Shown piece by piece: positions 31,316 through 39,728 of a stretch of 44,392 bases of DNA. The notes under the pieces were generated by a model, which was not told where the DNA came from, searched no databases, and saw only the letters and a list, made by a program, of their open reading frames with translations. A program made the position numbers and the translations under genes. Source of the DNA: a virus; IMG/VR virus record IMGVR_UViG_3300035670_000418, positions 1 through 44,392 of that record. One strand, 5' to 3'. Within the stretch, counting starts at the first letter, position 1. The number at the start of each line of letters is the position of its first letter.

Positions 31316-32224
31316 TTAAGCAGCGCCGGGCGATCCGAAGATGCCACGCGGGTCGCTGAAGCCGAAGCTGTAGCGCTCGCGAGCCTTGTACCGCACGTTG
31401 CCGGTATCGAAGTCGCCCTCGAAACCAGTCTTGATGGCAACACGCTGGAACATCTTCATGCCGTTCGGAGCGTCGGTCTTGATGAACCAAGCGTCCGGGT
31501 CGGTCAAGAAGTGGTTCACGGTGTAGCCCTGCGGCACCATGCCCATGTTCTTCACGGCGTTGATGTCGTTATCCGCAGTGCCAACGCGCAGCGTCGACTT
31601 GAGGATACGGTCAGCCGTAAACATGAGTTCCTTCGGGATGATGAGCTTCAAGCCCTGAACAGCGATCTTCAGGCCGCGCTCGTCGATGAACGCAGCGATG
31701 TCGATCAAAGCCTGCTCAAGCGAGGTCTCGCTCAGGTCAGCAGCCGTGGTGAGCTCGTTCTTCAGATCCGGACCCGAGAGGGTCGGATGATCGAGCGCAC
31801 ACAGCGGCTTTCCGTCGCCGCCGATCGAGGTGTCAAACGCGCCGTTGAGCACGCTGGCAGCCTTGATCTGCTTCGTCTGGGCCATCGAACGAGCCAGCGC
31901 CTTGGTGTAACGCGCCGAGAGCTTGTCGTAGAGGTTGTCCTCAACGGCTTCCTCGGTGAGCGAAAACGCCAGAGCGACGGTCTCGTGGGTGTAGCGCGAG
32001 GTGTAGACTTCCTGCGCCTGGTCGTATGCAACGCCAGCGCCTTCCGTCTTCACCGGAGCTTCACCGAAGCCCGACTCCATTACCTCTTCTTCGAACGCAC
32101 GATCCGAGGTCTCCACCGAGTAGATCTCGGCGTGCTCGTTCTCGTAGTTCTTGTACTCAAGGCCGAACAGGGCGTTCAAGCCCGGCTCGAGTTCCTTGAC
32201 TAATTGTGCACGTGAAATAGCCAT
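31316..32224 (-). CDS. Major capsid protein, Mu gpT-like HK97 fold
   Basis: This 302-aa protein begins MAISRAQLVKELEPGLNALF. It contains VYTSRYTHETVALAFSLTEE, then IGGDGKPLCALDHPTLSG, a phrase close to the Mu gpT-type P-LF/L-x-x-x-HP motif, and FIDERGLKIAVQGLKLIIP, ending in YKARERYSFGFSDPRGIFGSPG (the F-G-F-D-P end typical of this class). Length is normal for the family. An AGGGG site precedes the ATG at 32224. Gene order (portal, scaffold, small virion protein, decoration, capsid, terminator) supports the assignment. It would form the icosahedral shell. Confidence 0.85.
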   Translation of the reverse strand: MAISRAQLVKELEPGLNALFGLEYKNYENEHAEIYSVETSDRAFEEEVMESGFGEAPVKTEGAGVAYDQAQEVYTSRYTHETVALAFSLTEEAVEDNLYDKLSARYTKALARSMAQTKQIKAASVLNGAFDTSIGGDGKPLCALDHPTLSGPDLKNELTTAADLSETSLEQALIDIAAFIDERGLKIAVQGLKLIIPKELMFTADRILKSTLRVGTADNDINAVKNMGMVPQGYTVNHFLTDPDAWFIKTDAPNGMKMFQRVAIKTGFEGDFDTGNVRYKARERYSFGFSDPRGIFGSPGAA

Positions 32225-32243
32225 GTCTTTATGCCCCTATAAA

Positions 32244-32822
32244 TCAGGTTACGGCTTTAACGCCAGCGCTGCCGTACAGGTGCTCGTTGATTTTCACAAC
32301 GACCACGGCAAAGTCCCCAAGCGCGTTGCCCGGAACATTCCAGAGGCCAACGATCTTGAGGTTGAGTGCCGCCGTATCAGCGATGGTGGACGAATCCAAT
32401 TCCATCGTCGACAGGCCCGTGGTGGCGCTACCGCCAGTTCCAACGACGTCAGCGTTCTTGCCGATGTCGGCTTGCTCGATGTCCTCGTCCGCCTGGATCA
32501 GGAACAACTGGCTCGGATCGTCAAGCACGTCGGCAATGATCTTGCCTGAAGTGATGTTGACGCTGCCGGGATAGTAGTTCTTCCAAGTCGGCTTGCCCGT
32601 GGTCGGGTCGACATAGAAGCAACCGTTGAAGACGCCCAGCGCCGCAGCGTGCGTAGCCGGAACGAACTTAACGACATAACCGTTCACGATCGTCACCAGG
32701 TCGCCCTGATAGATCGCACCTGATTGGTTGTCCGCAATCTCGTAACCGTACTGCTTCTGGGACCCAGTTGCAGACAGATTGCCGAGAGGACGGAGACCAA
32801 AGGCTTTATCTACGTTTGCCAT
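32244..32822 (-). CDS. Capsid decoration-like protein
   Basis: This 192-aa protein is encoded immediately upstream of the capsid gene. It starts MANVDKAFGLRPLGNLS, followed by YEIADNQSGAIYQGDLVTIV and AALGVFNGCFYVDPTTGKPT, ending YGSAGVKAV. This N-terminal pattern (A-F-G-(L)-R-P) is one I remember from head-decoration proteins adjacent to capsid genes in podoviruses. The pattern is mainly beta with no enzyme residues. It has GAGGAT before the ATG at 32822. It probably binds the outside of the capsid. Confidence 0.7.
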   Translation of the reverse strand: MANVDKAFGLRPLGNLSATGSQKQYGYEIADNQSGAIYQGDLVTIVNGYVVKFVPATHAAALGVFNGCFYVDPTTGKPTWKNYYPGSVNITSGKIIADVLDDPSQLFLIQADEDIEQADIGKNADVVGTGGSATTGLSTMELDSSTIADTAALNLKIVGLWNVPGNALGDFAVVVVKINEHLYGSAGVKAVT

Positions 32823-32843
32823 TTGATTAATCCTCTGAAAAAG

Positions 32844-33323
32844 TTATTCACTGGTTCCTTTGGAACCGCCGAATGAAACACGGGATCTGCGATTCGGTCG
32901 CTCGATGACCATGCTCGAATGAGCATTGCTTTTCATGAGCTCGTTATCAGCAGCCTGCATTTGGTCGCTCGCCTTGCCTCGGTAATGCGCATTGCGCTCT
33001 TCGACCGTCTCCTCAGGGATACGAGCAAGAAGAAGGCCTCCCACGCTGATCACGCCAGCATGTCGACCATCGTCCGACGTTGGAACCGGGAAGTCAGGGT
33101 ACTCGTCCGCACGAACCAGCTCGTACCCCTCACGGAGACGACCTGCGATGTTCGTACGATCTTCTACCCCACCTGCCGAAGCTCGGATCCAGCGGTGCTT
33201 GTAACCTACAGGGGCCGGAGGCGCATCCAAGCGAGAAGGCGGAGCCCATGGCTTACGTCGCGCGGACTTTCCACGAGCATCAGCTTCTCGGGAAGTGCGA
33301 TTAAGGGTTTTAACGTCGCTCAT
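32844..33323 (-). CDS. Conserved capsid-cluster protein of unknown role
   Basis: This 159-aa protein has a basic N-terminus (READARGKSARRKPW), then YKHRWIRASAGGVEDRTNIA, RLREGYELVRADEYPDFPV, GRHAGVISVGGLLLARIPEE and a helical VEERNAHYRGKASDQMQAAD. I remember these phrases as hallmarks of a conserved protein located between scaffold and capsid in aquatic podoviruses. Proposed roles are head completion or minor capsid component, but none is established to my knowledge. It has an AGGAAA site before the ATG at 33323. Confidence 0.7.
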   Translation of the reverse strand: MSDVKTLNRTSREADARGKSARRKPWAPPSRLDAPPAPVGYKHRWIRASAGGVEDRTNIAGRLREGYELVRADEYPDFPVPTSDDGRHAGVISVGGLLLARIPEETVEERNAHYRGKASDQMQAADNELMKSNAHSSMVIERPNRRSRVSFGGSKGTSE

Positions 33324-33329
33324 GTTTCC

Positions 33330-34241
33330 TTACTCCTTCACGTACTTGGCGTATTCCTCAAGGGGAACGCCCAGCTTTTTAGCAATTGCCACTTGACTAG
33401 GGGTCAACTTGACAGTGCGGCGTGCAGAACTATTGATCCCAGTGGATCGAGAAGCAGGGGCAACCGTCTGCACGTTCCGGTTTCTGCTTTGCGTGCCCGA
33501 GCCACCATCCCCAAACTTCTGGGGAAAGGCGTCTCGAATACGTTTGTCAAGTTCATCATAGTACTCGTCAGAGCTGGGGTCAAACCCCTCCACTTGGATC
33601 AACTGACGATGAATGCCCCACGCTGCGTGGGTCATCACGTTGTCTCGGCCGTACCATTTATTACGTTCAGCCCACTCTTCAACACGGGGATCCAACTGCC
33701 GAGGCTGCTGAACGACGGGTTGGGCTGCCTGAGCCGCCTGCTGCTGGGCCGCCGCCTGCTGCTGCGCTACCCAAACTGCTCGCTGCTGGTTCGCCGCGTC
33801 GATCTGGTTCTGCTCATAAGTCAGAGACGCCAAACGCTGCTGGGCCTCGGTCTCGGTATCCACATCGCCCTCTTCACGAGCCTTGCGGATGATTTGCTTG
33901 AGCGCCACGACCTGCGTCTCGACACGGCCCTTGGCCTCGGTCAGACGCTCCTCGTCACTCCGTAGGTACTGATGTTCTAACTGCTGCGCACGGGCCTGTA
34001 CTTGCTTGGCATATTCCAATGCCGCCTGCTCACGGCGCTGCGTCTCGCGCAGGCGCGCGGTCAGCTTGTCGATACGCTTCTTGACGTTATCGCTGTACTG
34101 GTCAAGTTCTTTTTCCTGACCAGGCGCTTCTGCTTTAGGCGGCTCCGGGGTTTCCACAACGGAAGCCTGCCCGTTCTCCTGCACCTCAACGGTAGCGGGG
34201 GTTTCGTCCTCGCCGACGTTAAACTCTAACTGTTCGTTCAT
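33330..34241 (-). CDS. Capsid scaffolding protein
   Basis: This 303-aa protein has an acidic N-terminus (EFNVGEDETPATVEVQENG), then a long helical charged region (KKRIDKLTARLRETQRREQA, LEYAKQVQARAQQLEHQYL) and an AQQQAAAQQQAAQAA tract, as expected of a scaffolding protein that assembles the procapsid then exits. The C-terminus is basic (SSARRTVKLTPSQVAIAKKL), the usual capsid-binding end. It has a GGAGAG site before the ATG at 34241. It lies between the GroES-like gene and the small virion gene, upstream of the capsid gene. Confidence 0.8.
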   Translation of the reverse strand: MNEQLEFNVGEDETPATVEVQENGQASVVETPEPPKAEAPGQEKELDQYSDNVKKRIDKLTARLRETQRREQAALEYAKQVQARAQQLEHQYLRSDEERLTEAKGRVETQVVALKQIIRKAREEGDVDTETEAQQRLASLTYEQNQIDAANQQRAVWVAQQQAAAQQQAAQAAQPVVQQPRQLDPRVEEWAERNKWYGRDNVMTHAAWGIHRQLIQVEGFDPSSDEYYDELDKRIRDAFPQKFGDGGSGTQSRNRNVQTVAPASRSTGINSSARRTVKLTPSQVAIAKKLGVPLEEYAKYVKE

Positions 34242-34253
34242 ACGATCTCTCCG

Positions 34254-34721
34254 TTACCACATGTGAAGGACGTCTTCGGGATCGGCAACCTTGCCGAGCA
34301 CCTCGTCGTCATTGATCAGGCGAATCTCGCCACCGTCGATAGGAATGCGCGCGCCGGCGTAACGGCCGAAGATGATCCAATCACCGACCGCGCACCACGG
34401 GCCGGTTGGGAACTTCGACTCGTCGTTGTAGGCAAGCGGACCTACCTTCAGGACGTAGCCACACACCGTGCTGACCTGCTGCTTACGCTGAGTTTCCTCG
34501 GCAAGCGCGATACCGCCCTTCGTCTTCTCCGCACCACGGTACGGGAGAATGGCAATACGCCAACCGGTCGGTGTTGGAATGCGGTCCAACACGGACTCGT
34601 CCAACTTCTCCGGCTTCAGGCCTTCACTGGTGTACGCATCTTCCAGAGTCGGAACTCTGGTGGCTTCCTCTTCCTGCCACTTCTTTTCCAAAGCGGTCAG
34701 CTCTTTGACTTTCGTGCTCAT
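34254..34721 (-). CDS. GroES-like co-chaperonin
   Basis: This 155-aa protein has a charged N-terminal extension of about 45 residues, then a Cpn10 fold: IPTPTGWRIAILPYRG, a mobile-loop region TKGGIALAEETQRKQQ (with Ile-Ala-Leu in the place of GroES Ile-Val-Leu), STVCGYVLKVGP, GPWCAVGDWIIFGRYAG, GGEIRLINDDEVLGKV. It would bind host GroEL to help fold phage proteins, most obviously the capsid, as T4 gp31 does. The gene lies among head genes, just before scaffold, which supports that role. It has AGGAGA before the ATG at 34721. Confidence 0.85.
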   Translation of the reverse strand: MSTKVKELTALEKKWQEEEATRVPTLEDAYTSEGLKPEKLDESVLDRIPTPTGWRIAILPYRGAEKTKGGIALAEETQRKQQVSTVCGYVLKVGPLAYNDESKFPTGPWCAVGDWIIFGRYAGARIPIDGGEIRLINDDEVLGKVADPEDVLHMW

Positions 34722-34736
34722 AAGTCTCCTGTCAGG

Positions 34737-34928
34737 TTAAAACCGGTCATCCGAATGCTTCTTCAGCAACTCTTTTACGGAATCCTCAACCAGCTTTAAC
34801 CCTTCGAGACGACCCATCATGAAGCGATAACGCTCCATGTCGGCAATGCTGCCGTTAAGGACGATGCCCTCAGAGCTCTCACGGAGCTTTCTGATTTCTC
34901 TCAGTACTGCTTCTGCAAATTCAAGCAT
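34737..34928 (-). CDS. 63-aa helical protein near portal
   Basis: I use the ATG at 34928; the longer frame begins at a GTG pressed against AGGGG. The protein reads MLEFAEAVLREIRKLRESSE, then GSIADMERYRFMMGRLEGLK and VEDSVKELLKKH, helical throughout. I remember the E-AV-x2-IRK...M-x-YR-x-MGRLEG pattern from small proteins next to structural genes in podoviruses. The N-terminal ribosome binding site is weak. It may be a small head-assembly component. It is separated from the upstream small basic gene by a candidate terminator. Confidence 0.6.
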   Translation of the reverse strand: MLEFAEAVLREIRKLRESSEGIVLNGSIADMERYRFMMGRLEGLKLVEDSVKELLKKHSDDRF

Positions 34929-34941
34929 GGTGGGGTTCCAT

Positions 34942-34969
34942 GAAAAGCAAGGGGTTTTGCGCACCCCCT
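34942..34969 (-). terminator. Weak terminator-like hairpin
   Basis: Reading leftward, AGGGG-GTGCGCAAAA-CCCCT forms a 5-base-pair stem with a 10-base loop, followed by TGCTTTT. A perfect 12-base palindrome, TGAAGCGCTTCA (34969-34980), lies directly before it. Together they separate the 82-aa basic gene from the 63-aa gene. The stem is short, so partial termination or none is possible. Confidence 0.35.
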
Positions 34970-34982
34970 GAAGCGCTTCAAC

Positions 34983-35231
34983 TTAGTAAATCTTGACTGG
35001 ACGATTGCCGTCCTTCTTCTTGACGGTTTTGACAGCGCCCATGACGCCGCCTTTGCTCATGTTGCGCGACTTGCCGGCCTTCGCATACGCAATGGCTGCC
35101 GCCTGCTTGGTGGCTTGCTTCACGCTGCTAGGCTTGCTGGTGCCGATCTTGCCCTTCTTTTTGAAGGAGCTGACCATCTCACCAATATTGGAGCTAATCG
35201 TCTTTTGGCTTGAGCCACGTTTGAGCGGCAT
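34983..35231 (-). CDS. Small basic DUF6496-like protein
   Basis: This 82-aa protein (GGAGG site before the ATG at 35231) reads KRGSSQKTISSNIGEMVSSF, then SVKQATKQAAAIAYAKAGKS and ends MSKGGVMGAVKTVKKKDGNR. The K-QA-x-AIA-x-AKAG core resembles DUF6496 in my memory. It carries another K-G-G element. It directly follows the portal gene (stop 35233, start 35231 leftward order: portal then this gene). A small DNA-associated or head-associated peptide is plausible. Confidence 0.65.
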   Translation of the reverse strand: MPLKRGSSQKTISSNIGEMVSSFKKKGKIGTSKPSSVKQATKQAAAIAYAKAGKSRNMSKGGVMGAVKTVKKKDGNRPVKIY

Positions 35232-35232
35232 A

Positions 35233-37551
35233 TCAACCTCCTTGCCGTGCTGCCTGCAATTGCAGGCGTTCTCGATCGATCTGCGTTGACTGTTGCAGCT
35301 TCTGCTGTTCGAGTTGCAGCTTCTGTTCGTTGAATTTCATCTTTGCCTGATCGGCAGCAGCGCGCTGCTCGATCTCCTTTTCCTTGAGCGCGACCAACGG
35401 GTCTGGGCCACCGCCTGCGGTGCCAGCGATCTGGTCCTGCATGACGCGGACTTCCTGCATGTACTGCGAAATCTTGATCGCGATCATGCCTTCCTTCTGG
35501 ATAGCCGACACCATGCGATCCGGATCCGTTCCATACAGCTTGAATAGATCGGCTTCCACGTCTTCCTCGGCCTTCAAGCGCACGTGCTCAAAAATATGCT
35601 GCTGGAGCACCATCGCCGCCATCGGATTGCTTTGAAGGATTGGTGATAAGCCCATCATCAAGTGCGTGGCGATATGCGCATCATGCTGCTGACCAGCAAA
35701 CGCCTTCAATTGCATGCCATTCAACACCGAAGCGTTCTCGGTGGCAGGATCACGCGGCATCTGCGTGTGCTGCGGTAACAAAATACCGTCAATGTCACGT
35801 ACGTTGAGCGCCGCGTACACGCGGTAGTACGCCTCGTACATGTTGTGCATCTGCGGCGCGCCTTGAGCAAGCTGCAACTGCATTTGTGCGAGCTGGATAC
35901 GCTGCGCCGTGCTGAAAATGTTGGGATCGGCAACCGGAAGCACCGACACCATCTTGTTGAAGTCGGCACGCTTGATCTTTCGGCTCGCACCCGGCACTTC
36001 ATACGGGTACTCATCTGGCAGATACTCACCAAAGCCTTCGAACAGCAGCCGGAACTCCATCGACTGCGCGTAGTGCAGACGCTTGTGGATCGCCGACATG
36101 ACCATCGAGCCACGTTCGAGCAATGCGAGCGTCGTTCCGACCTGCGCGTACTGGTTTCCGTCACCAACCTGCATGTCTGCAGTGCTGGATAGACGCTTAC
36201 CGGCGTCAACAAGAAACCCAAGCAGCGCGAATAGCACCTGACTTGGCTCTTTGTACGGCAACGGCAAGAGTGACGACGAAAGTTCCGCACCACCAGCGTC
36301 AATGTCACGCCATTCGCCCGGCTGGATGGGGTCAGAATCGTCCGCGATTCGCGCGCCACGGGCTTTGAAGCCAGCAGGCAAGTTTGCGAGCGTGCCAGCG
36401 TCAATTAATTGACGAAGTGCGGTCGTTGCACCCTTAGAAAGGCCACCAACCAAGTGCACAAAGCCCAAACCGTACGCGCCAGGGCCTTCCACGAGCACGT
36501 AGTGCACGTAATAGTTGCGACGACGCTTCAGTTCATCGTCTTCCTTCCAGTTTCGGCGCACGCCAATGACGCGAAGCGTGTCTTCGGCCAACGTAACGAC
36601 GTACGGAAGCTTAATTTTGGTCGGATTGCCGCTCTCGTCCAGGTCTTCAAAGCCCGGAATGTCCAAATCGACCAGCATTTCCAGCAAAAAGACTTCGCCG
36701 GCGCTGTCTGTCGGCTGAACACCGACCGCTTTGTCGATCGCAGCCTGAATTTGGCTCGGATCCGCCGGTGTCGGCTCCAAGTCAACCGCCACATCAAGGT
36801 ATTCGCCAGCCAAAACACGCTTGCGGAACTCGTTTGAGTCCATCGCAATGCGATGAGTGAGGCGCGGACACTGCGAAATGACGCTCGAACCGTTGTATGG
36901 GATGTAAACATCGTCCGCCAAACACAGTTTGGACACCATTCGGCCCAACTGAGCGTCGTAATAGACCTTCTTGAACGTCGAACCACCGTATCCGGTGTAG
37001 TACAGGAGCTGATCGAACTCCGGTGTGTACTCTTCCATCACCGTGGTGATCTGATAATTCATGAAATCCTGCACGCGCGAGGCCTGCTGGAACTTGTCCA
37101 CGGTCTCTTTGCCCAGGATTTGCGTGCGAACAGGGCCGCCAGCCGGCATTAGCTCACGGAAAGCCTGTGCCTGGAACTGAATGATCGCCTCTTGCAGCAT
37201 CGGATGCGTCGCACCCGAGGCACCACGGAAGGGTTTCGTGCGCTCTTCCATGCGCAAGCCCAGCAGATCCAGCCCCTTGGCGTACATCTGCTCCCAATCC
37301 GAGCGTGATCCCTTGTCGGCCTCGAACATCGAGGACACGTCGATCGCAATACGGGCCAAGGCTTCCGGCTCAATGACCTCGGCCAGGTTCGCATAGAAGT
37401 CCACTTCCTGCGCTTCGGCCTCGCCAATCTCCACTACCGCACTGCCGTCGTCCTCAAGAACGATCTCAATGTCCGGGGCAGCCGCTTCCTCGTCCGCTAC
37501 CACGATGATGTCAGTGGCAGGGGCTTGGTTAATAGCTTTATCAATTGGCAT
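35233..37551 (-). CDS. Portal protein
   Basis: This 772-aa protein begins with an acidic segment (IEIVLEDDGSAVVEIGEAEA), then helical SRSDWEQMYAKGLDLLGLRM, KPFRGASGATHPMLQEA and IQFQAQAFRELMPAGGPVRT, motifs I associate with podovirus portals. TGYGGSTFKKVYYDAQLG and DDVYIPYNGSSVISQCPRLT follow. The C-terminus is a long Gln-rich coiled coil (EQRAAADQAKMKFNEQKLQL, QIDRERLQLQAARQ). Size and position after terminase and before scaffold and capsid fit. It would form the dodecameric ring through which DNA is packaged. It has AGGA before the ATG at 37551. Confidence 0.85.
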   Translation of the reverse strand: MPIDKAINQAPATDIIVVADEEAAAPDIEIVLEDDGSAVVEIGEAEAQEVDFYANLAEVIEPEALARIAIDVSSMFEADKGSRSDWEQMYAKGLDLLGLRMEERTKPFRGASGATHPMLQEAIIQFQAQAFRELMPAGGPVRTQILGKETVDKFQQASRVQDFMNYQITTVMEEYTPEFDQLLYYTGYGGSTFKKVYYDAQLGRMVSKLCLADDVYIPYNGSSVISQCPRLTHRIAMDSNEFRKRVLAGEYLDVAVDLEPTPADPSQIQAAIDKAVGVQPTDSAGEVFLLEMLVDLDIPGFEDLDESGNPTKIKLPYVVTLAEDTLRVIGVRRNWKEDDELKRRRNYYVHYVLVEGPGAYGLGFVHLVGGLSKGATTALRQLIDAGTLANLPAGFKARGARIADDSDPIQPGEWRDIDAGGAELSSSLLPLPYKEPSQVLFALLGFLVDAGKRLSSTADMQVGDGNQYAQVGTTLALLERGSMVMSAIHKRLHYAQSMEFRLLFEGFGEYLPDEYPYEVPGASRKIKRADFNKMVSVLPVADPNIFSTAQRIQLAQMQLQLAQGAPQMHNMYEAYYRVYAALNVRDIDGILLPQHTQMPRDPATENASVLNGMQLKAFAGQQHDAHIATHLMMGLSPILQSNPMAAMVLQQHIFEHVRLKAEEDVEADLFKLYGTDPDRMVSAIQKEGMIAIKISQYMQEVRVMQDQIAGTAGGGPDPLVALKEKEIEQRAAADQAKMKFNEQKLQLEQQKLQQSTQIDRERLQLQAARQGG

Positions 37552-37592
37552 GTTGATATCCTAGTTGATTAGAGTTGTTAAGACAACTCAAG

Positions 37593-39728
37593 TTAATCTT
37601 GGTCGCGGAACAGCCGACGAACAAATTCCATTAACTGCTGGTTGTTCATTCCTTGCGCAAGGTTTTCGACGCCGGGTATGTCCTGCGGAGCCTGCGGCAG
37701 TTGGCCGATGCCCTGCTGCACTGCTGGAGGCTCAGGCCTGCCGATGGGCTGAGGAGCACCTATTCCGGCGCGAAGGCTAGATACCGGCTTAGTCCTGGCG
37801 GCTTCTTTGTATGCCAATGCTCTTGGCGGGAGGTGGTAATCACTTTCCTGAATCGCCGCCACGTCGAGTTTTTTGAACAAGTCAACCAATGCTGGGTCTA
37901 CGTAATTAGTAGATAGCGCCAGCTCTTTATCATCTAGGCTACTAAGCAATGCGTTGCCCGTAGCACGCCCAACACCCTTGACCTGCGTGACTGCTGATCC
38001 CAGACCGGGAATTTCTTTTACCTCTACGGTCGTGACAGGAAGACCTCTTGGATCCCGTAACGAATAGACCTTGATAGTTCCTGCGCGAAAGGCCTTTTTG
38101 TCCTCTGAAGGGTAGTTTCCGTCATCGGCATAGCCCCCTACAGAATGCTTAAGATACGCTCCCTCCAGTTCCGTCGCGTCCGGCTTTTCAAGCCTTCGCC
38201 ACGTGTAGCCTTGAAGAGGACTTCCTTCTGGATAGGAAACTAACGGCGCGCTGACCCCCTCAAGGAACGGCTTGCCATCAACAGGTTTGTTATCGCGAAT
38301 CCGGGACACTAACGCCTTTCGTTCTTTTCGTAGAGCCTGTAGTTTTACAGAACCACGAATAGCGTCTTCGTAACGCATGTTATTGATCTGGTTGACAGGA
38401 AGCGTGGCCAGGTAGTCAACCAAAGACTCTTCATCAAGGACTTTCTTAAGCGCTCCTTGGGGGTTTAAGTCATAAATCGGCTGCTTCTTTTCGATAGCGG
38501 TGCGAAGCTCTTTTGGCAAGAGCCTGGGGTTTGACAGGAGGAGCGCTCTCATGTCATCTGACGTGTTAAACTGACTGCTTAGGATGGGTTCCGTTGGAGA
38601 ACTTCCTGGTTTAACAAAAGCGGGATTTCTATATCCCACGTAATCGATTCGTGGATTTATTTCTTCGGGCCGAAGACGCTCACCCAGTAATCGATCCCTG
38701 GTAACATCCTTTAATCTTTGAAGCTCAGTCTTGGCTTGATCCGAAAGTAGGTTACCGTAGTCGGGATCTCCGATCGTCTCTTGCGCAAGTACCGTACCCC
38801 GCATGCCCGTCATCTCGTCATAGATGGCGTTGATGTCTTGTATGGCTTCCTGGGCGTTTGGGCTTGGATAAAAACGCGATTCCCCCGTCTCTGGGTTTAC
38901 GCGAGTCTTCCCTTCCTTTGCAACATCCGCAAGGTATTTCCGTATGCCGCCAGGCCCCCCAAGTTCTTCGCTGGTCAGCCTGCCTTCACGAATAGCTTTG
39001 TAGATTGGATCGTCCTGCGTACCAAACTGTCTGGTGTAGTAGTTACGAACCTTTGTCTGCAAAAAGTTATTGATAGCCGATAGGTTGGCATCGGGCAGCG
39101 TGGAATGTCTTTTACCCAGTCGTTCCTGGGCTCTTAAAATAGCGCGTGGAACATAGCCTTTAGGCACACGGCCAGTGGTGGTGGCACTTGCGCCAGTTCC
39201 TGTAACTGTAAACGGAACAGGGGGCGCCTGCGGCGCATCGAGCACAATACCTTCGCCTTTCGGCCGAACGATCTGCGAGACCGGACCTGTGCTCGGTACA
39301 CGCGGAAGCGGCGTGAGGTTTTCCGCCAAAAACTTTGTCATGCCAGCGGGACTCGAGACGGCTTCTTTGCCGTACTCGGCCAACGCCTTGGCCGCACTCT
39401 TTGCGGTCTTTACCGGCTCCTTCGCCGCACCTTCAAGTGCCAGCACTGCCGCATCGTACGCAGCAGTGTCATAGGGATCAGCCGTACCACGCAACTCTTC
39501 AGGACTCTTCTGGCGCTGACGCTCCATGAAGCCGCGAAATACTTTGTAGACCTGCTCGGGCATCTGCGCGAGCCCTTCGTACACGTCGACGATGGCCTCG
39601 CCACCGACTTGCGACAAGAACTCCGGATCGTACTGGCGTGGATCGCGCCACGTTCCCGCATTAGGATCAGCCGGCTGCGGCTTACCGCTCGCCGGTCTCG
39701 GGACGATCCTGCTTAGATCCTCGGCCAT
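37593..39728 (-). CDS. Large protein with PcfJ-like domain
   Basis: This 711-aa protein starts at the ATG at 39728 in a TGATG stop/start overlap (GTG at 39731 is equally close to AAAGGAAG). The N-terminal 130 residues are helical. The C-terminal third has WRRLEKPDATELEGAYLKHS, VGGYADDGNY, KVYSLRDPRGLPVTTVEV and VTQVKGVGRATGNA. This closely follows my memory of the PcfJ-like family pattern: E-G-x3-HCVGGY, then I-x-SLRD-x-x-x-P-x-x-T-x-E-V, then QV-x-G. The usual Cys in HCVG is Ser here. The C-terminus is Pro/Gln-rich and helical. Gene position between terminase and portal suggests a virion-associated protein; function unknown. Confidence 0.6.
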   Translation of the reverse strand: MAEDLSRIVPRPASGKPQPADPNAGTWRDPRQYDPEFLSQVGGEAIVDVYEGLAQMPEQVYKVFRGFMERQRQKSPEELRGTADPYDTAAYDAAVLALEGAAKEPVKTAKSAAKALAEYGKEAVSSPAGMTKFLAENLTPLPRVPSTGPVSQIVRPKGEGIVLDAPQAPPVPFTVTGTGASATTTGRVPKGYVPRAILRAQERLGKRHSTLPDANLSAINNFLQTKVRNYYTRQFGTQDDPIYKAIREGRLTSEELGGPGGIRKYLADVAKEGKTRVNPETGESRFYPSPNAQEAIQDINAIYDEMTGMRGTVLAQETIGDPDYGNLLSDQAKTELQRLKDVTRDRLLGERLRPEEINPRIDYVGYRNPAFVKPGSSPTEPILSSQFNTSDDMRALLLSNPRLLPKELRTAIEKKQPIYDLNPQGALKKVLDEESLVDYLATLPVNQINNMRYEDAIRGSVKLQALRKERKALVSRIRDNKPVDGKPFLEGVSAPLVSYPEGSPLQGYTWRRLEKPDATELEGAYLKHSVGGYADDGNYPSEDKKAFRAGTIKVYSLRDPRGLPVTTVEVKEIPGLGSAVTQVKGVGRATGNALLSSLDDKELALSTNYVDPALVDLFKKLDVAAIQESDYHLPPRALAYKEAARTKPVSSLRAGIGAPQPIGRPEPPAVQQGIGQLPQAPQDIPGVENLAQGMNNQQLMEFVRRLFRDQD

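Noticed and set aside
31289-32203. Long rightward open frame opposite the major capsid gene
   Set aside because: It is an antisense shadow of a strongly supported capsid gene; no ribosome binding site or recognisable domain, and composition follows the opposite strand's third-position bias.
32919-33965. 348-codon rightward open frame opposite the scaffold and small virion genes
   Set aside because: It spans two well-supported leftward genes and their junction and has low-complexity Leu/Arg content typical of antisense frames in GC-rich DNA.
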